A stretch of 64,000 nucleotides of DNA from Sporosarcina sp. Marseille-Q4943. GTDB taxonomy: Bacteria > Bacillota > Bacilli > Bacillales_A > Planococcaceae. A program made the translations under genes and the position numbers. The notes beneath the pieces were generated by a model. The model saw only the letters and a program-made list of their open reading frames with translations. It did not search any database and was not told where the DNA came from. The DNA lies in the NCBI RefSeq assembly GCF_943736995.1, contig NZ_OX031157.1, positions 868,001 through 932,000 on the forward strand. The letters are read 5' to 3'. How positions within the stretch are numbered: position 1 is the first letter of the stretch; each line of letters starts with the position of its first letter. Below are positions 1 to 7,425 of the stretch, piece by piece.

Positions 1-37
1 AATCCTCTCCTTTCTATTATACAACTACCCAAATAAT

Positions 38-1390
38 CTATAGTTTAATTGGTCTGTTTTCTAATACTTTTTCTTTAAATTTAATGAACTCTATAATTGA
101 AGTTGGTCTAAAAAATTGGTTAAACATCTTTTCAAAGATACCGCCCCCTAAAGTCTCTACACCCCCTTCATACTCTATTTGAATTGCTTGTCCATTGTAT
201 TCAAAAGGCTTTATTATATCAGGTACTTTATTTATCCTTTCAGTTTCTTTTTTGGTTAATAGTCTCACATTAATATTCGCTTTTTTTAACATACTAATCC
301 ATTTATTAAAATCCAATGACATTAATATATATATTTCTCCGCTTAATATTTTAACTTTATCGTTTATACTAAAATCACATAAAAACATTGGCTTTGCAGT
401 TGGATCATTTAAAAACACTTTAAAATCAATTGTAGGAAATCCTATCCCACATGATTTTTTCCAACCTTCAAATGCTGTATGTATAGGGATATCCTTAGTA
501 TTGTAAACTCCTATAATCAAACAATCATCAATACTTCTTAATGCAAATTTCTTTTTCTGTACTTCTTTAAGCATGTCTCTCACTGTATTTTCAAAGAACA
601 CCGGTTCAAAAACCTCTTCTGAAATAAAAACATTATAACCTGTAGCAATATCTTTTCCTTCTCCAGAGTTAATAGTCTTTACCACTTCTGTATTTTTAAC
701 TTCTTGATTTATAAATCTTTTCATTTGTTTAATATACTTATCATCTTTGTCTTTTATTGTTTGGAATAACGCAAATTCACAATTTGTCTTTAAAAAAAGA
801 TCTAATGTATTAGAAATTTCTTCGTTTATTCGACCTTCTTTTAACTCTGCAAAACCTATACTCTTAGACTCACTATCCAATATCATTAGATCTGCAATTT
901 GTATAAAGGATGTAATGTCAGTTAATAAAGCAAAATTAAATTCATTATTTTGGAAGATGTCTTCTACTACTCTAATTTCATGTGACAAATTAGAATTATA
1001 TACTTCTACTTGTGGGTTATTTAAAAACAATCTTTTTACTTTCGTACTATCAAAATTTAGTATTGTCCAAGCAATAGAATCAGCAATTTTCCTAATAATA
1101 CTCTCTTTATATTCTATAGATTTTATTTTATCCTCTAAAGTTTTTATTAAATTGGTTTCTCTATTTCTTCTAGATACTTTAAGTCTATCTTTTAATTTCC
1201 TTTTTTCTTTCCCTAAAATTAACAAATTTTGTATTATCAAATTTTGAGCTTTCATAAAACCTTTATGTACTTTACCTATTAATTCAATTGGTGGTTTTTT
1301 ATTTTTATTAATTTCAACATGTTTTATTCCATATTCTAAAGCAAAAAACAATATTGACTTAATTTCTTTTTGAAATTTAACATCTAACAA
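38..1390 (-). CDS. Hypothetical protein with a PD-(D/E)XK nuclease-like core
   Basis: Protein of 450 residues with no family I can name. Residues about 60-100 are rich in Lys and Glu and look like a coiled coil. In the middle third, ADLMILDSES is followed within ten residues by GFAELKEG. This acidic residue followed by E-x-K on a beta strand resembles the active site of PD-(D/E)XK nucleases. The C-terminal half, from about residue 250, has mixed alpha/beta character with no signal peptide or membrane segment. Its codons are strongly AT-rich, unlike the housekeeping genes from 11.9 kb on, which fits acquired DNA. It lies at the outer end of the islands stacked at ssrA, so a defence or mobile-element role is possible but not shown. 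The fold is my inference from the motif alone. Confidence 0.6.
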   Translation of the reverse strand: MLDVKFQKEIKSILFFALEYGIKHVEINKNKKPPIELIGKVHKGFMKAQNLIIQNLLILGKEKRKLKDRLKVSRRNRETNLIKTLEDKIKSIEYKESIIRKIADSIAWTILNFDSTKVKRLFLNNPQVEVYNSNLSHEIRVVEDIFQNNEFNFALLTDITSFIQIADLMILDSESKSIGFAELKEGRINEEISNTLDLFLKTNCEFALFQTIKDKDDKYIKQMKRFINQEVKNTEVVKTINSGEGKDIATGYNVFISEEVFEPVFFENTVRDMLKEVQKKKFALRSIDDCLIIGVYNTKDIPIHTAFEGWKKSCGIGFPTIDFKVFLNDPTAKPMFLCDFSINDKVKILSGEIYILMSLDFNKWISMLKKANINVRLLTKKETERINKVPDIIKPFEYNGQAIQIEYEGGVETLGGGIFEKMFNQFFRPTSIIEFIKFKEKVLENRPIKL

Positions 1391-1715
1391 CTTGATATTC
1401 CCCCTAAAAAGTTATATTAGAAATAATGAAGGATGGAAGAGTTTCTAACAAGGAGGTGGTGGTGAAAGAACTAGTTTCTTTACAATGGTTAAACAAATGT
1501 ATCTACATCTACATTAGTCGGGCCCTCCTACGCAACTAAGGAACCGGTTGGTGAATAACATTGAATGATGGGCTACGGAAGTTGGTAAAGCAAGTTTCGT
1601 TTAGGTTAAACCTAATTTGTAAATAAAGAGATTGAAAAGTAGGCTCTTTTTCAACGCCTTTTTTATTTATGATATAATTTAATCCTCGGAAACCCTTTCT
1701 GTTTTTTCGGAATGC
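1391..1715. other. AT-rich intergenic stretch with one hairpin
   Basis: No convincing gene. A hairpin with arms TTGAAAA and TTTTCAA at 1632-1654, followed by a T-run, could end a plus-strand transcript, but no plus-strand gene precedes it. A strong AGGAGGTGG at 1451-1459 stands before a short GTG frame of about 25 codons that resembles nothing I know. The segment may be remnant DNA between two acquired genes. Confidence 0.4.
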
Positions 1716-3302
1716 TCATCTAAACAAATTTAATATCAAAATCAAAGATCTAATTACTTTGTTTTGGTTCTCTTCACTCAATTGATAAAATAGGGATAAG
1801 CCCGCGAAGACAGTTGCAGCAATTGACAGAACAACTGTTATAACTGACAGCCAAAAAGAGCTTTTTCTTAGGGAGTTGTTTGTTTTAATTTCTAGCAATT
1901 GAACAGTATCATCTATCATTTTTGCAAAGAATTGAGAGTGGTTATTGGTTTTCTCTACAATATAGCTAGTATTATCAACAATTAATTCAGTTGCACTGAG
2001 ATCTTTGGGTTTTGATGGTTCAAAAGCCGTTATTTTTTTAACTTCCGCTTTAACCCTATCAAAATAATTCTCATCAATTTCATTCTTAAAGCGTTTAAGA
2101 ATTTGCAAATTCTTTTCTAGCTCATACCTTATATTAATTAGGCTCTTATACTTTGGATTTTGCTTAGTTAAAGACGATAGAATTTTATTTTGATGGATCG
2201 CAACTTTTTTACTTGTATAATTTGCGTATTCTCTCATAACCATTATCGGTAGTAAACTCTCTGCAAATTCCTGCAATAAGTAAACAATTTGAAAATCAAG
2301 GGAGTGAAACATGGGCTCCTTTTTTATTTTACTATTACAAGTGACCTTTAAGGAATTATCAATAAAATGTGTGCTCCTATCATCCATAAATAAGTTCCAA
2401 TAACCATCTTTAGAAATATCACTAAAGTAGCTATCCATCCCAACGGAACGCCAAAAGTTATTTACTTTCCCGTCATTCTTATGCTTTAAAGCACATGCTG
2501 ATTGATTTAGTTTATATACTTCAATACTTGGTGGAATTAGCTTTGTAGTAGTGAAGAATAGATCGAAGTATTTGCTCACCTCTTTCATTGTTCTCCATTT
2601 TAGTTCTACAATGTAGTCTTCCAGTAATTGATTTTTAGTAATAGAAGCCGCTAATCTTCCTCCCCCCCAATATTTAAATAAATTCTTCAATGTGAGGTTG
2701 AATGTTAAATTTTCCCTTATGTTACCTTCGACAATCTTTTTGAATTCACTACAAAAATCTTTTGAGGGAGTAATGATGAATTGCAAAATAATTGAGGACG
2801 AAGATAAGTGTGTTCCATTTATATTCACTTTTTCTACAAATTGAGATATTTTCTCTTCTTCAAACTTAATATAACCAAAATTACTCCAGCGTCCCCCATG
2901 GATACTTTGCTTAACATTTATACAAAAATCATCTATCCTATCAATTTGACCAAATTCATACTGCATGCGGTGTTTATTTACTAACTTCTTAAGTCCTTTA
3001 TTTAATTTATCAACATGCTCAATCGGGATATATTCAGCAACGTAAACTGACAGCAAGTCCAATTCAATATCTTGGGGTATTTCATTTGTTAGGTTTTTAT
3101 CTCGTCTCCATGCTCGAATATTAATCCTTGCAGATTCCAAAACTTTGGGTATATGACTCAACTCAATTTTCCAGTTTTTATCCATAGGTATTTTCTCGAT
3201 ATACGGCACGGAAAATTCAGTAAATTTTTTATTGAATCTTTCTTTTAATGTTAGCCTATTACGACTGTGTGGATTCTTTATCTCTATTATAATTACCTCC
3301 AT
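1716..3302 (-). CDS. Orphan protein with C-terminal membrane anchor
   Basis: Protein of 528 residues that I do not recognise. Residues 1-460 look soluble, with no signal peptide, and contain a WGGGRLAAS stretch and several conserved-looking aromatic motifs. Near residues 480-510 there is one hydrophobic helix (SFWLSVITVVLSIAATVFAG), followed by a short charged segment and a second weakly hydrophobic tail. The topology therefore looks like a large cytoplasmic domain tethered by its C-terminus. It begins at ATG 3302 after an AGGT-type ribosome-binding site, is AT-rich, and stands alone between the PD-(D/E)XK-like gene and a broken ssrA copy. Membrane-tailed orphans in islands are often phage-defence effectors, but nothing in the sequence proves that here. 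Confidence 0.6.
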   Translation of the reverse strand: MEVIIIEIKNPHSRNRLTLKERFNKKFTEFSVPYIEKIPMDKNWKIELSHIPKVLESARINIRAWRRDKNLTNEIPQDIELDLLSVYVAEYIPIEHVDKLNKGLKKLVNKHRMQYEFGQIDRIDDFCINVKQSIHGGRWSNFGYIKFEEEKISQFVEKVNINGTHLSSSSIILQFIITPSKDFCSEFKKIVEGNIRENLTFNLTLKNLFKYWGGGRLAASITKNQLLEDYIVELKWRTMKEVSKYFDLFFTTTKLIPPSIEVYKLNQSACALKHKNDGKVNNFWRSVGMDSYFSDISKDGYWNLFMDDRSTHFIDNSLKVTCNSKIKKEPMFHSLDFQIVYLLQEFAESLLPIMVMREYANYTSKKVAIHQNKILSSLTKQNPKYKSLINIRYELEKNLQILKRFKNEIDENYFDRVKAEVKKITAFEPSKPKDLSATELIVDNTSYIVEKTNNHSQFFAKMIDDTVQLLEIKTNNSLRKSSFWLSVITVVLSIAATVFAGLSLFYQLSEENQNKVIRSLILILNLFR

Positions 3303-3490
3303 TATATATTTCAGGTTTATAGATTTTGGTGTTGAGTCCTATTTATTTCTATTGTCTTATACTCACACATTTTCTACAAGACTATTTAACCAAATAACAA
3401 TTTATCAAAACGATACTAATCCAAACTATTCACTCCTTTGCTTGTTACTAATTACTAGGATTGAAGCAGAAATCCTGTTAAAAACCACAC

Positions 3491-3528
3491 AAAAAAGCGT
3501 GAATTCTCGATCTAGAGAATTCATGCTT
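3491..3528 (-). terminator. Intrinsic terminator after broken ssrA copy A
   Basis: A 14-bp stem (arms 3495-3508 and 3515-3528, one G-T wobble) is followed on the minus strand by a run of T. It lies just downstream of the 3' end of ssrA copy A, as the intact ssrA has its own terminator, so copy A came with its 3' flank. Confidence 0.75.
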
Positions 3529-3557
3529 CCTATATGTGCTTCTATCAATAAAAATTA

Positions 3558-3860
3558 TGGAGACGGTAGGAGTCGATCCCACGTCAAAAAGCACTGCTAC
3601 TTCAGTCTACGCGTGTAGATTGACTACTTGCGTTTCGCGTTGCATTATGCCGTCAGTCAAGGCGTCTTGAGCGCTATCCTGATAATCTATTGCAACGGCC
3701 TCAGGAGGCGACCGTTAATGTATCCTACTAATAGGTGAGCCTAACAATGCCAGGCCGATTCAGCAACAATTAAGCTACGAATCCTAGGTTGCCGATTGCT
3801 TTGGAGTTATTATCAACTGCCGTTTCTGACGGAGTCGAGCCCTTCGACCAGCAACTCAAG
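3558..3860 (-). pseudogene. ssrA: Broken tmRNA gene, copy A
   Basis: It aligns with the intact ssrA (11466-11826) from the 3' acceptor strand (CGTCTCCA) through the pseudoknots, the tag reading frame and PK1, and then stops. The first 40 or so bases, which make the 5' half of the tRNA-like domain (GGGGACG and GGATTCGACAGG), are absent, so no acceptor stem can form. The tag frame is still open at 11 codons plus stop and reads SKAIGNLGFVA against GKTNNNLAFAA in the intact gene. The T-loop starts ATCGA rather than TTCGA. These losses make it a pseudogene. The insertion of mobile elements at ssrA is common, and this copy probably marks an old junction. Confidence 0.8.
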
Positions 3861-3983
3861 TGCAGTAAAGGGTGTATCTTCATTTTGTCATTCAATCACT
3901 TAGCCTCCACTACATAAGAGGTGCAAGCGAAGAAATCCTGCTTTTTTTCAGTTGTTCTATTTGTAGATCTTGATTCCGTTCAC

Positions 3984-4013
3984 TTGTCGGAACATGTGTA
4001 TTCTCCGTATGAT
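3984..4013 (+). promoter_or_regulatory. Possible promoter of an antitoxin RNA
   Basis: TTGTCG at 3984-3989 and TATGAT at 4008-4013 are separated by 18 bp, on the strand opposite the holin-like toxin gene. Transcription from about 4020 would run into the plus-strand terminator at 4126-4173 and give an RNA of about 150 nt complementary to the toxin mRNA 3' region. This is inferred from layout. Confidence 0.4.
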
Positions 4014-4032
4014 TGTGGTAAACTGAACATAT

Positions 4033-4065
4033 ACTAAAAGAGACCGGGTGCGCTAACACCCAGTC
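4033..4065 (-). terminator. Probable terminator of the toxin mRNA
   Basis: A 9-bp stem (4042-4050 with 4057-4065, one mismatch) is followed on the minus strand by TCTTTTAG. It would end the toxin transcript about 100 nt after its stop codon, leaving a long 3' UTR as in known type I toxin mRNAs. Confidence 0.45.
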
Positions 4066-4125
4066 AATACAGCTGACATCCGCATGAAGTGCGGTCGGCC
4101 CATTAGCACGAGAGTTTTTACAAGA

Positions 4126-4173
4126 GTAACTGCCCTGCTTACTTGCCGGTTAGCGGAGGGTAGTTACTTTTTT
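4126..4173 (+). terminator. Plus-strand terminator inside the toxin locus
   Basis: Arms GTAACTGCCCTGC (4126-4138) and GCGGAGGGTAGTTAC (4153-4167) pair with small mismatches, and a T-run follows at 4168-4173 on the plus strand. It would end an antisense RNA that overlaps the toxin stop codon. Confidence 0.5.
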
Positions 4174-4274
4174 CTTTTGGTGTATAGAGCAATCATCGCT
4201 ACAATGGCTGATGCCGTTGCTACGAGGAACATTCCAAACTGGAACATCATATTCAATGCTTCGTATGTCACCAT
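4164..4274 (-). CDS. Holin-like type I toxin peptide
   Basis: A 36-residue peptide starting MVTYEALNMMFQFGMF and ending ALYTKRKK. One hydrophobic helix (about residues 11-31) between a short polar head and a basic tail is the hallmark of the putative holin-like toxin family (Hol_Tox), whose members are membrane-damaging toxins of type I toxin-antitoxin systems in Bacillales. The ribosome-binding site AAAGGGGGTG is strong and correctly spaced from ATG 4274. Opposite the 3' region lie a plausible promoter (3984-4013) and terminator (4126-4173) for an antisense antitoxin RNA. It sits between broken ssrA copy A and the 13-bp att-like core at 4322, so it belongs to the accessory DNA, where such pairs can stabilise elements. 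The family call rests on size, hydrophobic pattern and tail. Confidence 0.8.
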   Translation of the reverse strand: MVTYEALNMMFQFGMFLVATASAIVAMIALYTKRKK

Positions 4275-4321
4275 ATAAACACCCCCTTTCGCAAGGGAGT
4301 GCCGACCTCCCATTCTATCAC

Positions 4322-4334
4322 TAAACTATGGAAA
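4322..4334. repeat. att-like core matching the ssrA 3' end
   Basis: TAAACTATGGAAA equals the sequence at 6759-6771, where it spans the 3' end of broken ssrA copy B. It carries the GGAAA variant of copy B rather than GGAGA of the intact ssrA. With no tmRNA body beside it, it looks like the far attachment site of an element inserted at copy B. Confidence 0.55.
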
Positions 4335-4361
4335 GCGAACAGGAGTTTTAAATGCTCGCAC

Positions 4362-4405
4362 AAAAAAAAGAAGCGCAAATCCTCCATATAGAGAATTTGC
4401 GCTTC
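4362..4405 (-). terminator. Terminator of the MORN operon
   Basis: A perfect 11-bp stem (GAAGCGCAAAT at 4370-4380 with its complement at 4395-4405) is followed by eight T on the minus strand. It lies 110 nt beyond the stop of the MORN-repeat gene. Confidence 0.8.
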
Positions 4406-4515
4406 TTGCTTTGCTGTTTTCCATAAAAACCAATAACCTAAATGAACATTCTCCACATTTAATATAAGGTGCATAATGTTTACAATTTGTGTTGCAAAAA
4501 AATATGATGCCTTTT

Positions 4516-5829
4516 TTAAAATACTCTTATATTAGACTCTTTATCTTCTTTTTCGGTATATTCACCGTTTTTCCAATCAGCATAAATATAATCTACCCAC
4601 CCATTATCTTGATAACGTATACTTTCATTATACCATCTGCTTTCTTCCTCTATATAGTCTTCGAAAAGCATTTGCTCTTCACGTTGATTATGGTATTCGT
4701 CATCTATTCTTTCAATTGCCTCTAATTCATCCAAGCTAGATACATTAAAAGATCTCTTAAAAATCAAACCTATACCTTCTTCCGGTTTGCCATTTAATAT
4801 TTCTCCCGTGAATTCTTTCACATTGAGATTATTGAAATCCTTTTTGAAAACTTTTCCATTCCAAGGTTTTTCGTTATTCAGTTCTCCATCGAATTCTAAT
4901 CTTCCCTCACGGTATAACTTACCTCTGACTCTTTTAGAGCTATCATATTCACCTTCAAAAATAATTTTTCCTTTTTGATTATAAACTTTAGCATATCCAT
5001 GCTTTTCGCCATTAACTATTTGTCCCCAATATGCAATATTTCCATTTGTATGTACATCAATACCCTTGCCTTCGAAGGGTTTTCCATCAATATAATATGC
5101 ATCGATTAATGGCTCATTTAAAGGTTCGTAGATAAAATTTTTTAATAATCCTTTGTTAATTAATCGTTTGTCTGAGGTTTTTTGATACTCTATTTTATAG
5201 AGTGGGTTAACTCCAAAATAACCTGTATATTGACCTGTAGTAAAATCCCCTTGAATTATAAAGCCTCTTAACCTTTCGTAACCATCTGAGTTATATAGTA
5301 TACCTTCTCCATTATACAAATCTCCTGATATGATTTTATAATGATTAGCAGATAAGATTTTCACTCCATTCTTGTCTACGGATAATTCCGTTTTATTAAA
5401 GGTTAATTTGTAGATCTTATGCATTAATATATATTTTTCAACAGTCAGAAATTCTTCTATATCATGTTCCTGCAAATTTCCCACCAAAGACATCGGGATA
5501 AAATCTAAAAATAACTCTCTACTAGTTTTTTTTATGTATCCAATAAGTCTCTCATCTTCTAAATCTAAATACTTTTGAATAGTATACAGTGAGTTATATA
5601 AGCTATACAAATCTTGGATGTCTTTGTTACTCAAATCAGTCCTTAATGATGCAACATTTTCAATCCAATTATTATCAAAAAACGCCTGATCTATTACTAA
5701 GTGATCTTTTTTCAGAATATGCTTTATATATAAATCTCTAATTATCGAAAAACCTCGTTGTAAATCGTAGTAAACTATCAAAGCTTTTGATCGTTTATTT
5801 TCAACTTCTCGGGTTTGCTCTATACGCAT
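4516..5829 (-). CDS. MORN-repeat protein of unknown role
   Basis: Protein of 437 residues. The first 150 residues are helical and polar. From about residue 165 to 360 there are repeated units of the MORN type, in which a Gly-aromatic or G-x-G turn recurs about every 20-23 residues (GEGILYNSDG, GKGIDVHTNG, GEKHGYAKVYNQKG, FEGEYDSS, FDGELNNEKPWNG). MORN repeats form an open beta sheet that binds proteins or lipids, and bacterial versions occur in toxin-antidote and envelope systems. The acidic, aromatic-rich tail (RWYNESIRY) ends without a membrane helix. It starts 7 nt after the stop of the small membrane protein gene with no clear ribosome-binding site of its own, so translation is probably coupled. 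The pair is cargo of the relic element between 4322 and 6771. Confidence 0.65.
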   Translation of the reverse strand: MRIEQTREVENKRSKALIVYYDLQRGFSIIRDLYIKHILKKDHLVIDQAFFDNNWIENVASLRTDLSNKDIQDLYSLYNSLYTIQKYLDLEDERLIGYIKKTSRELFLDFIPMSLVGNLQEHDIEEFLTVEKYILMHKIYKLTFNKTELSVDKNGVKILSANHYKIISGDLYNGEGILYNSDGYERLRGFIIQGDFTTGQYTGYFGVNPLYKIEYQKTSDKRLINKGLLKNFIYEPLNEPLIDAYYIDGKPFEGKGIDVHTNGNIAYWGQIVNGEKHGYAKVYNQKGKIIFEGEYDSSKRVRGKLYREGRLEFDGELNNEKPWNGKVFKKDFNNLNVKEFTGEILNGKPEEGIGLIFKRSFNVSSLDELEAIERIDDEYHNQREEQMLFEDYIEEESRWYNESIRYQDNGWVDYIYADWKNGEYTEKEDKESNIRVF

Positions 5830-5836
5830 TAAGTCT

Positions 5837-6205
5837 TTAGATATCTGTAAACTTTTTTTTCGTCAGTTCCTTATTTTCATTATTACTTGTAACCTCAAAA
5901 TCCTTTAATTCTTCAGAAATACTCAAGCTTCTATCGTTTATTTTCCAGACCATATAACTAAAAATAGCAGTTACTACAATGGAATATATTGATAATACCC
6001 ATGTAACTATATAAGAAAGAGAGGCCATTGAAGGTGCTGTTCTAGATGGTTGGCCTTGCAATGCTAGCATCCTATTAAAAGCTTCTACTAAATTCCCAAA
6101 TATCAAATATGCAAAAATACAGGCTAGTATTACTCCAATAATTAAGCATGTAGCTATAAGTCGTAAGGGATTAATTTTTATACCATTTTTTTCATTTTCT
6201 TGCAT
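5837..6205 (-). CDS. Small two-helix membrane protein, partner of MORN protein
   Basis: Protein of 122 residues with two hydrophobic helices (about 14-35, LIATCLIIGVILACIFAYLI, and about 63-85, YIVTWVLSIYSIVVTAIFSY) joined by a polar loop, and a charged Lys/Glu-rich cytoplasmic tail. No family is recognised. A GGAG ribosome-binding site precedes ATG 6205. It is first in a two-gene unit with the MORN gene, 7 nt apart, which suggests that the two products work together, perhaps with the MORN protein docking at the membrane through this partner. The high AT content matches the rest of the element. Confidence 0.6.
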   Translation of the reverse strand: MQENEKNGIKINPLRLIATCLIIGVILACIFAYLIFGNLVEAFNRMLALQGQPSRTAPSMASLSYIVTWVLSIYSIVVTAIFSYMVWKINDRSLSISEELKDFEVTSNNENKELTKKKFTDI

Positions 6206-6236
6206 AATTTATCTCCTACTACAATTAGAATTAGGC

Positions 6237-6266
6237 ATCAGGTTCTATGACAATATAGAACCTGAT
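6237..6266. terminator. Bidirectional hairpin
   Basis: A perfect 12-bp stem with arms ATCAGGTTCTAT and ATAGAACCTGAT and a 6-nt loop, followed on the plus strand by ACCTTTT. It lies between the start of the small membrane protein gene and the recombinase remnant, so its original transcript is unclear. Confidence 0.5.
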
Positions 6267-6349
6267 ACCTTTTAGATTAATACTTAGTTCTATTGTAAGT
6301 TAAACTTATTTGACCTTCAACATATTGGAAGAACTTATTACAACCATAG

Positions 6350-6631
6350 CAGCTTGTATTCAGCAATGAGCATAATGAGTATTTGCAGCCTACGAAAACC
6401 AGCAAATGGATTTTACATGTGCAGAAGAAATATAGCATCGGTACAATAACTACGCAGGGTTTACGCCAGACCCATTGTTCGATGTTATTTGAAGCGGGAG
6501 CTACTTTGAAAGAAGTGCAAGATCATTTAGGACATAGTGACGTTCAGACGACAATGAACATCTATGCCCATGTTACGAAGAAGGCAATAGAAGAAGCTAT
6601 ATTGAAGTTTGCCAACTACATTGAGATGTAG
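6350..6631 (+). pseudogene. C-terminal remnant of a tyrosine recombinase (integrase)
   Basis: About 94 codons are open after a TAG at 6347. The end matches the catalytic C-terminus of phage and ICE integrases: LRQTHCSMLFEAG (active-site Arg, with the usual following His replaced by Gln), KEVQDHLGHSDVQTTMNIYAH (the GH box and the nucleophile Tyr). The N-terminal arm-binding and core domains, several hundred residues, are missing, so the gene is dead. It points at and ends 128 bp from the 3' end of ssrA copy B, where the integrase of an ssrA-targeting element normally lies. That links this fragment to the att-like pair at 4322 and 6759. Confidence 0.85.
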
Positions 6632-6712
6632 ATAAATAACTATGCTCTGACTACGTATTTGACTATGTTCGATTGATACTATATGAAATCAGATGAAACA
6701 AGGTAAAAGAAA

Positions 6713-6735
6713 AAACCCTTGAATATCAAGGGTTT
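6713..6735 (-). terminator. Terminator after broken ssrA copy B
   Basis: The palindrome AACCCTTGATATCAAGGGTT-like hairpin (10-bp arms, short loop) is followed by a T-run on the minus strand, just beyond the 3' end of ssrA copy B. Confidence 0.7.
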
Positions 6736-6758
6736 TGACACTGTTAAAACTCCATATT

Positions 6759-6771
6759 AAACTATGGAAAC
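6759..6771. repeat. att-like core at the 3' end of ssrA copy B
   Basis: TAAACTATGGAAA, repeated at 4322-4334. It covers the discriminator base and the end of the acceptor strand of copy B, a usual crossover point for ssrA-specific integrases. Confidence 0.55.
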
Positions 6772-7045
6772 GGCGGGAGTCGAACCCGCGTCCAGAGGCT
6801 CCAACACTTCAGCGTCTACGCGTGTAGATTGACTACTTGTGGTTCGCGTAGCATTATGCCGTCAATCAAGGCGTCTTGTACGCTATCCTGTTAGTCTCTT
6901 GTAACGGCCCAGGAGGCGACCGTTACCGTATCCCACTAAGAGTGAGCCTTGCAATGCCACGTGGGCGATGGAATCATAAGGCAGATTCAGTTAGCTTTTA
7001 AGCTGCGAATGCTCGTTTTTCATGAGATTGCGTTAGCCAACTGTT
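6765..7045 (-). pseudogene. ssrA: Truncated tmRNA gene, copy B (divergent lineage)
   Basis: It matches the intact ssrA from the 3' acceptor strand to about the start of the tag region, then stops, so PK1 and the 5' tRNA-like half are missing. It differs from the intact gene by paired changes that keep stems: the T-stem is GCGGG/CCCGC instead of GTGGG/CCCAC, and an inner helix is GCGTA/TACGC instead of GCGCT/AGCGC. Such covariation arises in a working RNA, so the copy probably descends from a functional tmRNA of another strain or species rather than from recent duplication of the local gene. A tag-like frame ends RAFAA before TAA. The cut end abuts the promoter of the proBA T-box. Confidence 0.8.
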
Positions 7046-7058
7046 AGCATTTTACCTA

Positions 7059-7087
7059 TTGACACCCCAATCATTCCTCGCCATAAT
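7059..7087 (+). promoter_or_regulatory. Promoter of the proBA leader
   Basis: TTGACA (7059-7064), a 17-bp spacer and CATAAT (7082-7087) form a near-consensus vegetative promoter. Transcription would start near 7094 and run through the T-box leader into proB. Confidence 0.7.
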
Positions 7088-7093
7088 AGTAAA

Positions 7094-7348
7094 CAATATA
7101 TTTGAACGTTAATAAAGAATCAGTAAGTAGTCCCTGCTATAAAAGAGAGTGGAATTTATGAGCTGAAAGATTCCACAATAGAAAGCCTACCGAACCTACC
7201 TTTAGAGTCCCATGCCAAAACATGGGCGCGGAACATGCGTTATTGTTAAAGTGGAATGTGCACACTTTTGTGCGCCATTCAAGTAATGGTGGTACCGCGG
7301 AAGCAAGCCCTTTCGTCCTTATATTTTTAGGATGAATGGGCTTTATTT
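7094..7348 (+). promoter_or_regulatory. T-box riboswitch controlling proBA
   Basis: The T-box sequence AATGGTGGTACCGCG stands at 7285-7299, followed by a terminator stem (arms about 7305-7319 and 7329-7343) with a U-rich end. Upstream, the Stem I region contains GAACCTACC at 7192-7200, whose CCT is a likely proline specifier codon. T-box leaders bind a specific uncharged tRNA and then form an antiterminator. With proB and proA downstream, tRNA-Pro is the expected ligand, so the operon should be read when charged tRNA-Pro is scarce. The specifier choice is my reading of the loop, not a folded model. Confidence 0.85.
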
Positions 7349-7425
7349 GTGTTGATGTAGATGTATTTTCAACAAGATTATTCTTATTGATAGCTTTTCA
7401 GAAAAAATTGTAGAGGTGATCTTAA

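Noticed and set aside
1462-1537. 25-codon GTG frame after AGGAGGTGG
   Set aside because: The spacing to GTG is too short and the product matches nothing.
3232-3618. 128-residue plus-strand frame
   Set aside because: It runs through the start of the orphan gene and into the ssrA copy A terminator, with no ribosome-binding site.
4084-4278. 64-residue plus-strand frame at the toxin locus
   Set aside because: It is antisense to the holin-like toxin, which has a family match and a strong ribosome-binding site.
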